A DNA stretch of 64,000 nt, from positions 124,001 through 188,000 of the forward strand of contig CAVOXB010000017.1 in the NCBI GenBank assembly GCA_963700305.1, written 5' to 3'. The stretch is from Desulfomonile sp963700305 (lineage in GTDB: Bacteria; Desulfobacterota; Desulfomonilia; Desulfomonilales; Desulfomonilaceae). The number at the start of each line of letters is the position of its first letter. Position 1 is the stretch's first letter. A model generated the notes under the pieces. The model saw only the letters and a program-made list of their open reading frames with translations, was not told the DNA's origin and made no database searches. Both the position numbers and the translations under genes were made by a program. Shown here piece by piece: positions 17,925-25,451 of this stretch.

Positions 17925-18749
17925 TCATTTCTTCTTTCTAAGCGCCTCCACGAGACCGGGGACCGCAGGAGTACCAATCGCGGCAAGTATCTCTCCAGCC
18001 TTTGCGGAAGCTTTTTCATCACCACGAGTCAAAATTTCAATAAGGGCTTCCACCGCTTGGGGTCCGATTTCCCTTAAGGCGGTGGAAGCCGATTCTGCAG
18101 CCGGAAATTCACCCTTTTTCAGCACTTCCACGAGAGGGGGAACGGCCCTGATTCCCATTCTCCCGAGTGCCTCAGCGGCTGCAGAGCTGACCCTTTGATT
18201 CTTGGACTGAAGCGCCTTGACTGCAGGGTCCGCTGCAGCATCCCCACTGGCCACCAGCGCGAGTATCGCTCCGTCTCGCACCCGTTTGCTGTCATCCCCA
18301 AGGCAAAGGATTAGATTGGGAACAGCAGCGGCATTTTGCTTTCCAATCGCGAAAAGCGCCATTGCAGCCGCTTCTCTGATCATCTGGTCCTTGTCTTTCA
18401 GGGCCTCGGAAAGCCCCGGAACTGCAGGGGCTGCATCCGGTCCTATTTCCGACAGGGCCTCGATGACATTCAATAGGACTATTTCGTTCGGGTAATTAAT
18501 TGCCTTGACTAGCTCCGGGACCGCTGCTTTTGCCGCGGGACCACTCTTCTTTATGACCCTGACTGCAGTTAATGCTGTTGCCGGATCAGTACTATTAAGA
18601 TTGTTGATGGCCGTGTTCAAATCCGGTGCATCAGCGGCTTGGGCCAACACTGGAAAAACAACTAACACTGAAGTAAGTACGAACAGTATCCAAATAGCTG
18701 CCCGACAGGGAAGCGCTATGTTCATAAGTGATGTTTTGCCAATCTTCAT
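17925..18749 (-). CDS. Periplasmic HEAT-repeat protein
   Basis: A signal peptide (IALPCRAAIWILFVLTSVLVVF...AQA) leads into about seven PBS-lyase-type HEAT repeats covering the rest of the 274 residues. Repeated phrases are GPAAKAAVPELVKAI, GPDAAPAVPGLSEALKD, IRAVPPLVEVLKKGE and GPQAVEALIEILTRGD. Such proteins are scaffolds. Placed between the NrfD-like subunit and NapM, it may assemble the cytochromes with the membrane complex; this is an inference. GGAGTAACTGC before the ATG supports the start. It has no catalytic motif. Confidence 0.85.
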   Translation of the reverse strand: MKIGKTSLMNIALPCRAAIWILFVLTSVLVVFPVLAQAADAPDLNTAINNLNSTDPATALTAVRVIKKSGPAAKAAVPELVKAINYPNEIVLLNVIEALSEIGPDAAPAVPGLSEALKDKDQMIREAAAMALFAIGKQNAAAVPNLILCLGDDSKRVRDGAILALVASGDAAADPAVKALQSKNQRVSSAAAEALGRMGIRAVPPLVEVLKKGEFPAAESASTALREIGPQAVEALIEILTRGDEKASAKAGEILAAIGTPAVPGLVEALRKKK

Positions 18750-18765
18750 GCAGTTACTCCGGGCA

Positions 18766-20013
18766 TTAGGCGGCCACCTGGCCGTGGCTTAATTCGGACC
18801 TATTCGCCGTACCCGCGGCGGTGAATTCGCCCGTTTCAATCGGTATTATGATCTTCAATATTAACGTGAGTATAAGAAGTCCTATGGACCAAATCCCCAG
18901 TGTGACGATCAGTTCCAGTTTCGTTGGCAAATATTCCCAGACTTCCCCCAAAGGAGCGGGAATGAACCCCGGGATTATCAGCCCCATTCCCTTTTCTATC
19001 CAAATTCCCATGATGATCAGCACGCAGCCTAGATTGAGTGTCGTGAAGTTTTTGCGCGTGGCAGGTATCAGGAAAATAATGAAAGCAACCATGTTGAACG
19101 TAGACGCGGCCCAAATCCACGGAACAAGATTCCCCTTGCCGTGCAACCCGGCGTACAGGTACAGCAGAGGAGAAAGATGATGAGTATTTGAGTAAAGCTC
19201 TTTGAAGAACTCAGCAAGCAACAAGAACAAATTGACAGCCATAGCCACAGCGATGAACTCAGCAATTTTGAACAGGGCCTCGTCCTTCACGTGGAATTTC
19301 GTATAGTGCCGCACGATCTGGTAGAGGACGATGACCAAGGCGGGCCCGGAGCAAAACGCTGAAGCGAGAAATCTCGGCGCTAGAATCGAAGCGTTCCAAA
19401 ATGGCCTCGCTGCAAGGCCGTTGTAAATAAACGCTGTTACTGTATGAATGCTTACGGCCCAGGGAATGGACAGAAGTATAAACGGCAAAATGAACTTCAT
19501 ATTCACTGTCCGGTTGCGGTACGCGTTGTAAAGTATGTATCCGGGAATGAGAAGGTTCAGGAACAGGTAACCGTTAAGCACCACAATGTCCCAACCCAAC
19601 AAAGATTGGGGCACATTCAATATGCCGAGCCCCGGTATGAGATGCCAGACGCGATCCGGCCTGCCCAAGTCCGCTGTGACGAACATGAGACACATGGCCA
19701 GAGCGCTCACAGCAAGCGCTTCGCCCACTATGACAATGTCTCGGATTGGGCCGAAATCGTACAGGTACGCTGGTATGATTAAAAGCACCGCGGCAGCGGC
19801 CACACCCACGAGAAAAGTAAAATTGCCTATGTAAAATCCCCAGGACACGTAGCTCGTCATTCCGGTGACAATCAGGCCTGTCTTGAGCTGCACCGTGTAA
19901 GCGGACACGCCTATACCTGCAAGGGTCAGCAAGACCAACACCCAGACGTAATACAACGGCGGTCCCGTTATTAGCCTTTTGCCTGCTGATATGAAAAATC
20001 CGGATCTCGCCAT
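18766..20013 (-). CDS. NrfD/PsrC-family quinol-oxidising membrane subunit
   Basis: About ten hydrophobic segments in 415 residues. Family marks include GFYIGNFTFLVGVAAAAVL, ADLGRPDRVWHLIPGLGILNVPQSLLGWDIVVLNGYL, HTVTAFIYNGLAARPFWN and IWIEKGMGLIIPGF. These resemble the DsrP/HmcC/QrcD group that exchanges electrons between menaquinol and a partner Fe-S subunit. AGGGA five bases upstream favours the ATG at 20013 over the one at 20025. The gene follows the NrfC-like Fe-S gene. It is a second quinol module besides NapGH, in a place where other nap operons have NapC. Confidence 0.88.
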   Translation of the reverse strand: MARSGFFISAGKRLITGPPLYYVWVLVLLTLAGIGVSAYTVQLKTGLIVTGMTSYVSWGFYIGNFTFLVGVAAAAVLLIIPAYLYDFGPIRDIVIVGEALAVSALAMCLMFVTADLGRPDRVWHLIPGLGILNVPQSLLGWDIVVLNGYLFLNLLIPGYILYNAYRNRTVNMKFILPFILLSIPWAVSIHTVTAFIYNGLAARPFWNASILAPRFLASAFCSGPALVIVLYQIVRHYTKFHVKDEALFKIAEFIAVAMAVNLFLLLAEFFKELYSNTHHLSPLLYLYAGLHGKGNLVPWIWAASTFNMVAFIIFLIPATRKNFTTLNLGCVLIIMGIWIEKGMGLIIPGFIPAPLGEVWEYLPTKLELIVTLGIWSIGLLILTLILKIIIPIETGEFTAAGTANRSELSHGQVAA

Positions 20014-20028
20014 GGGGTCCCTCATGTG

Positions 20029-20989
20029 TTAGCCAAAGAAATAATAAAATTTCGGTTGTGTGTTCAAATCCTCTTTAAGACGAAACACGCGTTTTGTCTG
20101 AATAATTCGGTTGATTTCGCTATCCGGATCGAGAAGATTACCGAACTTACGAGCGCCTACAGGGCAAACCTCAACACACATAGGGTATTTTCCCAGTCGA
20201 ACTCTTTGGATGCAGAAACGTGCATTTTTCGACCACATTTCGCATTCGCGGTCGATTGCCAAGGTAATGCGTCTGCGGATTGACCTTGTCCGAAGGAATC
20301 GCCGGGTCTGCAAAATTGAACCACCTCCCCATGTACGGACACGCGGCCATGCAGTAACGGCAGCCTATGCACCAGTTGTAATCAACCACCACTATTCCGT
20401 CAGGCTCGGTCCAGGTTGCCTTGACAGGACAGACCTTCGTGCACGGTGCGTTAGCACAATGCTGGCACTGCACCGGCATATAATAGTAGCCTTTTTCCGG
20501 AACCTCGTCCGGGTCGTAGTAAATGGTGGACTCCTCCAGGTCCATGTTGCCGTCTTTGAAGCGGAGGACCCTGATGTACTGCATCTGTGGGTTTCTGGTC
20601 TGATTATTTTCATCCACACAGCCATACACGCAACGCCTGCAGCCGATGCAACGCTGGATGTCAAGGCCATAGCCGAACAACGTTCCGTCTATAGGCGCTT
20701 CGGTTCCTACAACAAAGTCCTTGCCGTATTTTCCTTTGTATTCAGCCTTCAGACGCTCGACTGTCTCGTCGATTTCCTTTTTTGTCATTCTCTGGAAATG
20801 GTTTTGAACGAATTCCTGCCAGGAGCACGAACTCACCGAGATCATACCCAGGAAGGCAGCGGCTCCGGCCAGAAAGGTGCGGCGATTCGGCAATTTGCAA
20901 TCAGAACATGCCTGCGTTCCGGTCGCGCAATCCTTCTTGTCCAACTGGATGGGCTTATCTTCTTGCGCAATATTATTTGGATCGTTCAT
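20029..20989 (-). CDS. NrfC/DsrO-like Fe-S protein with twin-arginine signal (one frameshift)
   Basis: Periplasmic electron-transfer subunit expected to dock on the NrfD-like protein. PNRRTFLAGAAAFLGM resembles a twin-arginine signal. Cysteine groups are CIGCRRCVYGC, CQHCANAPCTKVCP, CIGCRYCMAACPY and, after the frameshift, CTFCIQRVRLGKYPMCVEVCP, giving four clusters. The break is at 20218: ACGTTTCTGC should read ACGTTCTGC (plus strand GCAGAAACG). The repaired protein is about 320 residues, ending KFYYFFG. The preceding gene encodes a tetrahaem lipoprotein. The arrangement haem c, Tat Fe-S and NrfD is like DsrJ-DsrO-DsrP and Qrc. Confidence 0.87.
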
Positions 20990-21001
20990 AACTCTGAACC
21001 T

Positions 21002-21601
21002 TCAGTGCTTGGCCTGGGTTTCTTTTGGAGTCCAGGGTTTTTCCGGCGGCGGCATGGGAGCAATAGGCTTGAACTTTGGCAGATGCGGATTGTGGCAGCT
21101 TACGCAAAGGTAATACTGCTTCTCTCCATTCCAACTTCCGGTTCTTCTTCCGTGTATGCCGTTTCGCCAATCCCTGTATTTCGTCCCGTGGCATTTGCCG
21201 CAGAGCAAGTACGAATGCTCAAAGTCGATAGGTTTTCCGTCACTGAGCGGCAACAAGAAATTGCGGTTGTCGGGGTGATGACAGTCCAGGCACCATACGC
21301 GCACCCCACCGTGGGCCAGCCGAATATTCCTGTGTACCAAGAGGTCTTCATGCCTCTTGAACTGTACAGGAAAGTCCTTTTCCGGGCCGTGACATGCACG
21401 ACACGGGGTTATTGTTTTCGGCAGCGGCTTGATGGGAATTGGGAACTCCTGGCCTGATTCAATCACGGCCAATTCTTCAGGCTGCGTCTCTGCAGGGGCC
21501 TGTGCCTGAACCGAACGCATTTCCGGTATCAAGCACGCCCCCAACAGAGTCAAAGCCGTGACCAGGAGCGCTATTTTTAGGCTTCCAATGATTCCGTTCA
21601 T
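21002..21601 (-). CDS. Tetrahaem cytochrome c, probable lipoprotein
   Basis: Four CXXCH sites: CRACH, CLDCH, CGKCH and CVSCH. The N-terminus (MNGIIGSLKIALLVTALTLL followed by GAC) has a lipobox-like LGAC, so the protein may be anchored to a periplasmic membrane face. I start at the ATG at 21601, which has a GGGCGAG site before it; the frame extends upstream into the octahaem gene without a signal peptide. The length is 199 residues. It lies between the octahaem protein and the Fe-S subunit, so it could pass electrons between them. The family was not recognised beyond this. Confidence 0.8.
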   Translation of the reverse strand: MNGIIGSLKIALLVTALTLLGACLIPEMRSVQAQAPAETQPEELAVIESGQEFPIPIKPLPKTITPCRACHGPEKDFPVQFKRHEDLLVHRNIRLAHGGVRVWCLDCHHPDNRNFLLPLSDGKPIDFEHSYLLCGKCHGTKYRDWRNGIHGRRTGSWNGEKQYYLCVSCHNPHLPKFKPIAPMPPPEKPWTPKETQAKH

Positions 21602-21636
21602 AAACTCGCCCTTCTCCTGGCTACAGAGCACCTTGG

Positions 21637-22998
21637 CTATTTCGCCTCTTTCCCGCCGTACCTCTGCTGGTAAAATTGTTCGAGCTTCTGCAGTTCTTCT
21701 TTGCTCATCCCTTCTTTGTACCACTTGTGCTGAGGATCGCTGAAGACTACCTCGTTCAGCATAGGTGCAGCGGCATCTTTACCGCCCATTACCCTTTCCA
21801 CTTCCGGGATGAAGCTCATGTAGAAATGCTTGGCCACTTCGTACAGGCCGTGCCACCAAGCATAATCCGGCCCCATCATTGAGGCGCCGTGTCTTCCCCG
21901 GCGGCCTTCGTGATGCCACAGCTCGTAGTAGATCCAGTCGAGCTTATCGTCCATGTCGGCTTTTGTGAGCTTGCCGTTATCCATGAGTTTTTGGCGGATC
22001 TTCGTGGCAGGTATTGCGAACTTGTTGTTGTAGAGTTCTACGTAATCGTCAAATTGAGAGTAGAATCCGTCGGTTGTAAAGTCCGAGTGGCATTGGCGGC
22101 ACACGTCCTTCATTTTGTCACGGCGCTCTTTCCAATTGGTGAGTTTCTTGGATACCGCGGGCCGCAGAGTCCATGATATCCGATCTCCCACGTCGTGGTT
22201 AGGCTGCTGATTGGGAGTGGCGCTGATATGGCATGTCGAGCAGGTTGCTGAATCCTGGTAGTCTATTCCGACTACCCACTCGCTCTTGTCCATGTTCATC
22301 TTGTCCCTGTGCGCCTGGTAAAGAATTCCGTGCTTGGACTCGTTATAGACTTCGAGCTGCGGATGGTCCGGCCCTATGTGGCACTTGCCGCATGCATCCG
22401 GACGCCTGGCCTGCTCCTTGGAAAACCCGTGCCTCGTGTGGCAAGCAGAGCAGCTTCCCTTGCTGCCGTCCGGGTTGATCCGACCGATGCCGGTGTTGGG
22501 CCAGGTGGTAGGATCAAGTCGGCCGTCTTTTAGCACCTTGATATTGGATCCGTGGCACTGACGGCACCCCGTGGCAACTGCTGCAGGTCCGCCGACTACC
22601 GTCCCGAGATAGTTATCCAGAGAATTCAGAATATCGGCCCCCTTAGCATGGTGAGACGGCTGCTGTTGGTCGAACTGATCCTTGTGACAGCGTGAGCAGT
22701 CCTTGGGGCTGACTACGGTGGCGATCCAGAATCCTCTGTGGTCGTATCCGTCGGGATCACCTGGAGTTTTGTCAGTCTTCTTTTCGGCCTTGTGGCAGTC
22801 GTAACAGTTCACGCCTGCCTGGCCCATTTTCCCCGAACGCCAGAGCTTGAATAGTCCAGGTGACTTGAGTTCATGGCACTTGATGCACACCTGGCCTTCG
22901 GGCGCCCCATAGAGTTTGGGGTCTACCTTGACCGCGGCATGAGCATGCCAGGAACAGAGAAAAAGCGACAGTGCGACCAGTATGAGAATCTTTCTCAT
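21637..22998 (-). CDS. Octahaem cytochrome c of the hydroxylamine oxidoreductase (HAO) family
   Basis: A signal peptide (MRKILILVALSLFLCSWHAHA) precedes eight CXXCH sites: CIKCH, CYDCH, CSRCH, CRQCH, CSACH, CGKCH, CSTCH and CRQCH. The C-terminal block ELWHHEGRRGRHGASMMGPD followed by YAWWHGLYEV is an HAO-family signature. HAO proteins oxidise hydroxylamine or hydrazine; related forms in nitrate ammonifiers reduce nitrite. Whether the tyrosine that cross-links the catalytic haem is present cannot be decided without an alignment. The start at 22998 is set by the signal peptide. It is the first gene of the nitrate operon, suggesting a reductive role downstream of NapA. The length is 453 residues. 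Confidence 0.87.
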   Translation of the reverse strand: MRKILILVALSLFLCSWHAHAAVKVDPKLYGAPEGQVCIKCHELKSPGLFKLWRSGKMGQAGVNCYDCHKAEKKTDKTPGDPDGYDHRGFWIATVVSPKDCSRCHKDQFDQQQPSHHAKGADILNSLDNYLGTVVGGPAAVATGCRQCHGSNIKVLKDGRLDPTTWPNTGIGRINPDGSKGSCSACHTRHGFSKEQARRPDACGKCHIGPDHPQLEVYNESKHGILYQAHRDKMNMDKSEWVVGIDYQDSATCSTCHISATPNQQPNHDVGDRISWTLRPAVSKKLTNWKERRDKMKDVCRQCHSDFTTDGFYSQFDDYVELYNNKFAIPATKIRQKLMDNGKLTKADMDDKLDWIYYELWHHEGRRGRHGASMMGPDYAWWHGLYEVAKHFYMSFIPEVERVMGGKDAAAPMLNEVVFSDPQHKWYKEGMSKEELQKLEQFYQQRYGGKEAK

Positions 22999-23305
22999 GA
23001 TTTCCACTCCCCGTATGAATAGAATCTCCCTTAAACATGACATTGCCGGATCTGCCGTCGGTCATCTTCGATGGACTTCCTGACCCCTCCGAGGCCTTGC
23101 CGAGCCCTTGATTGTGATCAGTCACAATATTGACACATTGTGCGGTAATCGTCTTGTAAAAAAATGTAAAGAACCTGTAAAAATTGTCCAATTGCTGAAA
23201 AGAAGGATCGGATCAACGATAGTGAATGCTTGTCTACGTCACCTACTCTGGACGTTTGCACGTTAATCCGTATAATGGCCGGGAACTGCAGGAGGAATGT
23301 ATAAA
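22999..23305. promoter_or_regulatory. Divergent control region of the nitrate operon
   Basis: 307 bases between the octahaem gene (-) and a small membrane protein gene (+). It holds the palindrome at 23112-23127 and, on the plus strand, AGGAGG at 23290 in front of the small gene. I find no convincing -10/-35 pair for the minus-strand operon. Confidence 0.5.
23112..23127. promoter_or_regulatory. CRP/FNR-family operator-like palindrome TTGTGA-N4-TCACAA
   Basis: TTGTGATCAGTCACAA is a perfect 6-bp inverted repeat with a 4-base centre, 114 bases before the octahaem cytochrome start. The half-site TGTGA is CRP/HcpR-like while the spacing is FNR-like. Regulators of this family (HcpR, FNR, DNR) control nitrate and nitrite respiration in related bacteria, so this is the best candidate operator of the operon. 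No such regulator gene is in the window. Confidence 0.6.
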
Positions 23306-23443
23306 ATGGAAATTGCTGAAACCAGTGCAGTGTTGGGAATAGTTGTTACGAGCGTAATCATCATAATCGCGGTCTTTTTGGGGCCGTCTCTTTTCAGCTC
23401 GTACCAGAACTGGCGCATAAGGCGAGGGGACAATAAGAAATAG
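23306..23443 (+). CDS. Small single-span membrane protein, 45 residues
   Basis: Starts at the ATG at 23306, ten bases after a strong AGGAGG; an in-frame ATG at 23297 is too close to that site. The sequence is a short acidic N-terminus, a hydrophobic span (VLGIVVTSVIIIIAVFLG), then PSLFSSYQNWRIRRGDNKK, a basic tail that would stay in the cytoplasm. It is divergent from the nitrate operon and shares its control region. I do not recognise the family. Size and topology resemble small subunits of respiratory complexes, but that is only an analogy. Confidence 0.65.
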   Translation: MEIAETSAVLGIVVTSVIIIIAVFLGPSLFSSYQNWRIRRGDNKK

Positions 23444-23453
23444 TCGATTTTGA

Positions 23454-23804
23454 TTAGAAGCGTCTGTTGAGTGTGTTGATTCGATTGATTCTCGTGTTGA
23501 TGTCTCGAATGGAGTTGTTGAGGTTTCTCACGCTGTTCTGGATTCTTCGATTATCCGCTTCGATTCTTCTTCTGGCCTCTCGGGCGCCTGGATCTACCCC
23601 TTGATAGGCGCCCGGAAATAGCTCAAGAATATCGTTTTCAATCTGCCCATTTCTTTGGAGTTTTTCCGCGTCTTTTGCAGCCTTTTCCACTACGGCAGGT
23701 GACACGGAAAGCTCTTTCGCATGAGCTGGCTGGTCGAGTCCGCACAGAATCAGGAGCGCAAATAAAGGCACTGTGGAGCGAATGGTGTGCTTTATCCTGT
23801 TCAC
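23454..23804 (-). CDS. Secreted coiled-coil protein of unknown function
   Basis: I place the start at a GTG at 23804 (read as MNRIKHTIRSTVPLFALLIL), because AAGGA stands upstream and a clear signal peptide ending in AHA follows; an ATG at 23906 would add 34 unlikely residues. The mature part of about 90 residues has a helical C-terminus rich in Arg, Asn and Ile, with heptad-like RRIQNSVRNLNNSIRDINTR, so it is probably a coiled coil. It is convergent with the 45-residue membrane protein gene. Function is unknown. Confidence 0.6.
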   Translation of the reverse strand: MNRIKHTIRSTVPLFALLILCGLDQPAHAKELSVSPAVVEKAAKDAEKLQRNGQIENDILELFPGAYQGVDPGAREARRRIEADNRRIQNSVRNLNNSIRDINTRINRINTLNRRF

Positions 23805-23902
23805 GTGGCTTTCCTTGTTCCGAGGCCATGCTCGGAATTCATGACCGGCAGGACCCATACGCCTTTCATTTTCAAATAAATTAAGACATTGTCCCTGATT
23901 CA

Positions 23903-24769
23903 TCAAGAGGCGTGACTGAAATCCACCTTCAACGCTGTGTTGTTAATGTACCTGTGCAGTGAGAATTTCGTTTGGATTTGCTCCAAAGAGACTTCTAATC
24001 CTACGTTGCGCAGCTCGAACAGGATGAGCTCAGGTGCGTGTCTGAAGTTCATTCGCTGGAGGACTTGGTGTATTGTGGCCACGGATGCGTTTCCAGGAGG
24101 CGGAACAGTCAAGTCCTCATTCGTCAATATGAGCTCAAAAAATAGATCCACATCATAATTGCCGACCTTTGTGGTGAAATGCACTCGCCGGTCGGACGCG
24201 GGCCGTGATCCGTTGTCATATACCAGGTAGCGCCTGAAGATGGACTCCGTGAGGTTTTGCTGACAAAGATACAGAGTGGACGATAAGTCGTATACATCGA
24301 GTGGCCGATCTTCTTTGGTTTCTATCTCTGTGGTCCCGTGGGGTGCCTTCGGCGGTTGTTGAAATGGCTCGTTTTTATTTACGATCAGGTCTATGATCAT
24401 GTTCCCCATGGAGCATGAGAGGCAGATGGGGTTTTCTCCGCCGTCTATTCCTTGCTTCCGTATTTTGCTCAAAATTAACTCGTGATCATGCGAAGCGGTA
24501 ATCCGCTGTATCACCTGCTGCATAAAGAACGGATTGGTGTTGAATTTTTCCGACAGTATTATGCGATGCATCTTTTGGACATGCATTTCCAGGAAGTAAT
24601 TCCGGGCCTGGAAGTACATGCTGACGCTATCTCTGTTATCTTGGCTGGTCTGATATCTTCGCCAAATTTCACGCCAGTTGTACTCTTTCATCAGTCCGAG
24701 CACAGTAATCAGATCGAAACCGTCAATGTCTCTTTGTTCAGAAACGCAAATCGGGCAAGCCAGATTCAT
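23903..24769 (-). CDS. Uncharacterised protein with N-terminal CPIC motif
   Basis: 288 residues starting MNLACPICVSEQRDIDGFDL; the ATG at 24769 has AAGGGG nine bases upstream. Cysteines occur in CPIC near the start and in CLSCS near the middle (GENPICLSCSMGN), which could together bind a metal. No signal peptide or membrane segment is seen. The central part (HRIILSEKFNTNPFFMQQVI) and the C-terminal part (VHFTTKVGNYDVDLFFELIL) look like a folded cytoplasmic protein. I do not recognise the family. It lies between the secreted coiled-coil gene and another unknown gene, all on the minus strand. Confidence 0.55.
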   Translation of the reverse strand: MNLACPICVSEQRDIDGFDLITVLGLMKEYNWREIWRRYQTSQDNRDSVSMYFQARNYFLEMHVQKMHRIILSEKFNTNPFFMQQVIQRITASHDHELILSKIRKQGIDGGENPICLSCSMGNMIIDLIVNKNEPFQQPPKAPHGTTEIETKEDRPLDVYDLSSTLYLCQQNLTESIFRRYLVYDNGSRPASDRRVHFTTKVGNYDVDLFFELILTNEDLTVPPPGNASVATIHQVLQRMNFRHAPELILFELRNVGLEVSLEQIQTKFSLHRYINNTALKVDFSHAS

Positions 24770-24922
24770 ACAGTTTTTCCCCTTAGTCTGCGAACGTTCC
24801 TGCTTTCCGGCAGCGAACAACGATAATTCTCATATATATTTGATAAACTCATACAGGAGTGTTGTCAATGAGCGGCCTCGGAACTGCGTCATCAGAAATG
24901 GTCGGGGACACTGCCACAATGG

Positions 24923-25447
24923 TCAAGGCTTGATTTGCGCTTTAATGGACGCCACCAGTTCCTCAAGTGCGGCTTCCCAGGTGGGAGCGTTATTGGGTCC
25001 TTGTCCTCGACTGAAGGCTATCGCTTCCTGGAGGCTATTCAAAACGTGGTTTAGATAGCGACAGGGAACCTCTACGCTCCATGAATTGCCTTCCGAATTA
25101 AGGGCCTCGTGCCACGGCCTACCACAATCCCTGCAGCAGAAGGTGGATTTGAAAGACTGGGGCTGCTCCTCTAGATGAGAAGTGTCCTGCATGGCATGCG
25201 GCGTTATGATTAAAGGATTTCCAGGACCGGCCTCAAAAATGTTTCCTGGATCACCTGGTTGCCAGCCGCAAATTCCTCCGGCTTGTTCCATAAAAGATTC
25301 CAGTTCCTTTACGGACATGACCAGCCGGTCTTTTCCGAAGCCGCCGTATTGATTCCACAGCATTGCCCCGCCACTGTTCCACCAGGCTTCCATAACGGGA
25401 TTCCAAGCAGGGTCCGTGTCCGAGACCGCAATCAATTCGTATTCCAT
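24923..25447 (-). CDS. Uncharacterised protein with CCxxC motif
   Basis: 174 residues starting MEYELIAVSDTDPAWNPVME, rich in Trp in the first third (AWWNSGGAMLWNQYGGFG). A CCRDCGRPW motif in the second half, with other cysteines nearby, suggests a small zinc site. The start overlaps the end of the sensor kinase gene by a few bases in spacing (kinase stop at 25452), so the two are probably co-transcribed. I do not recognise the family; a role linked to the kinase is conceivable from position only. Confidence 0.55.
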   Translation of the reverse strand: MEYELIAVSDTDPAWNPVMEAWWNSGGAMLWNQYGGFGKDRLVMSVKELESFMEQAGGICGWQPGDPGNIFEAGPGNPLIITPHAMQDTSHLEEQPQSFKSTFCCRDCGRPWHEALNSEGNSWSVEVPCRYLNHVLNSLQEAIAFSRGQGPNNAPTWEAALEELVASIKAQIKP

Positions 25448-25451
25448 GAGG

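Noticed and set aside
20111..21457. 448-residue open frame on the plus strand
   Set aside because: It lies wholly antisense to the Fe-S and tetrahaem genes, and its translation has no family features, while the minus-strand genes have cysteine and haem motifs.
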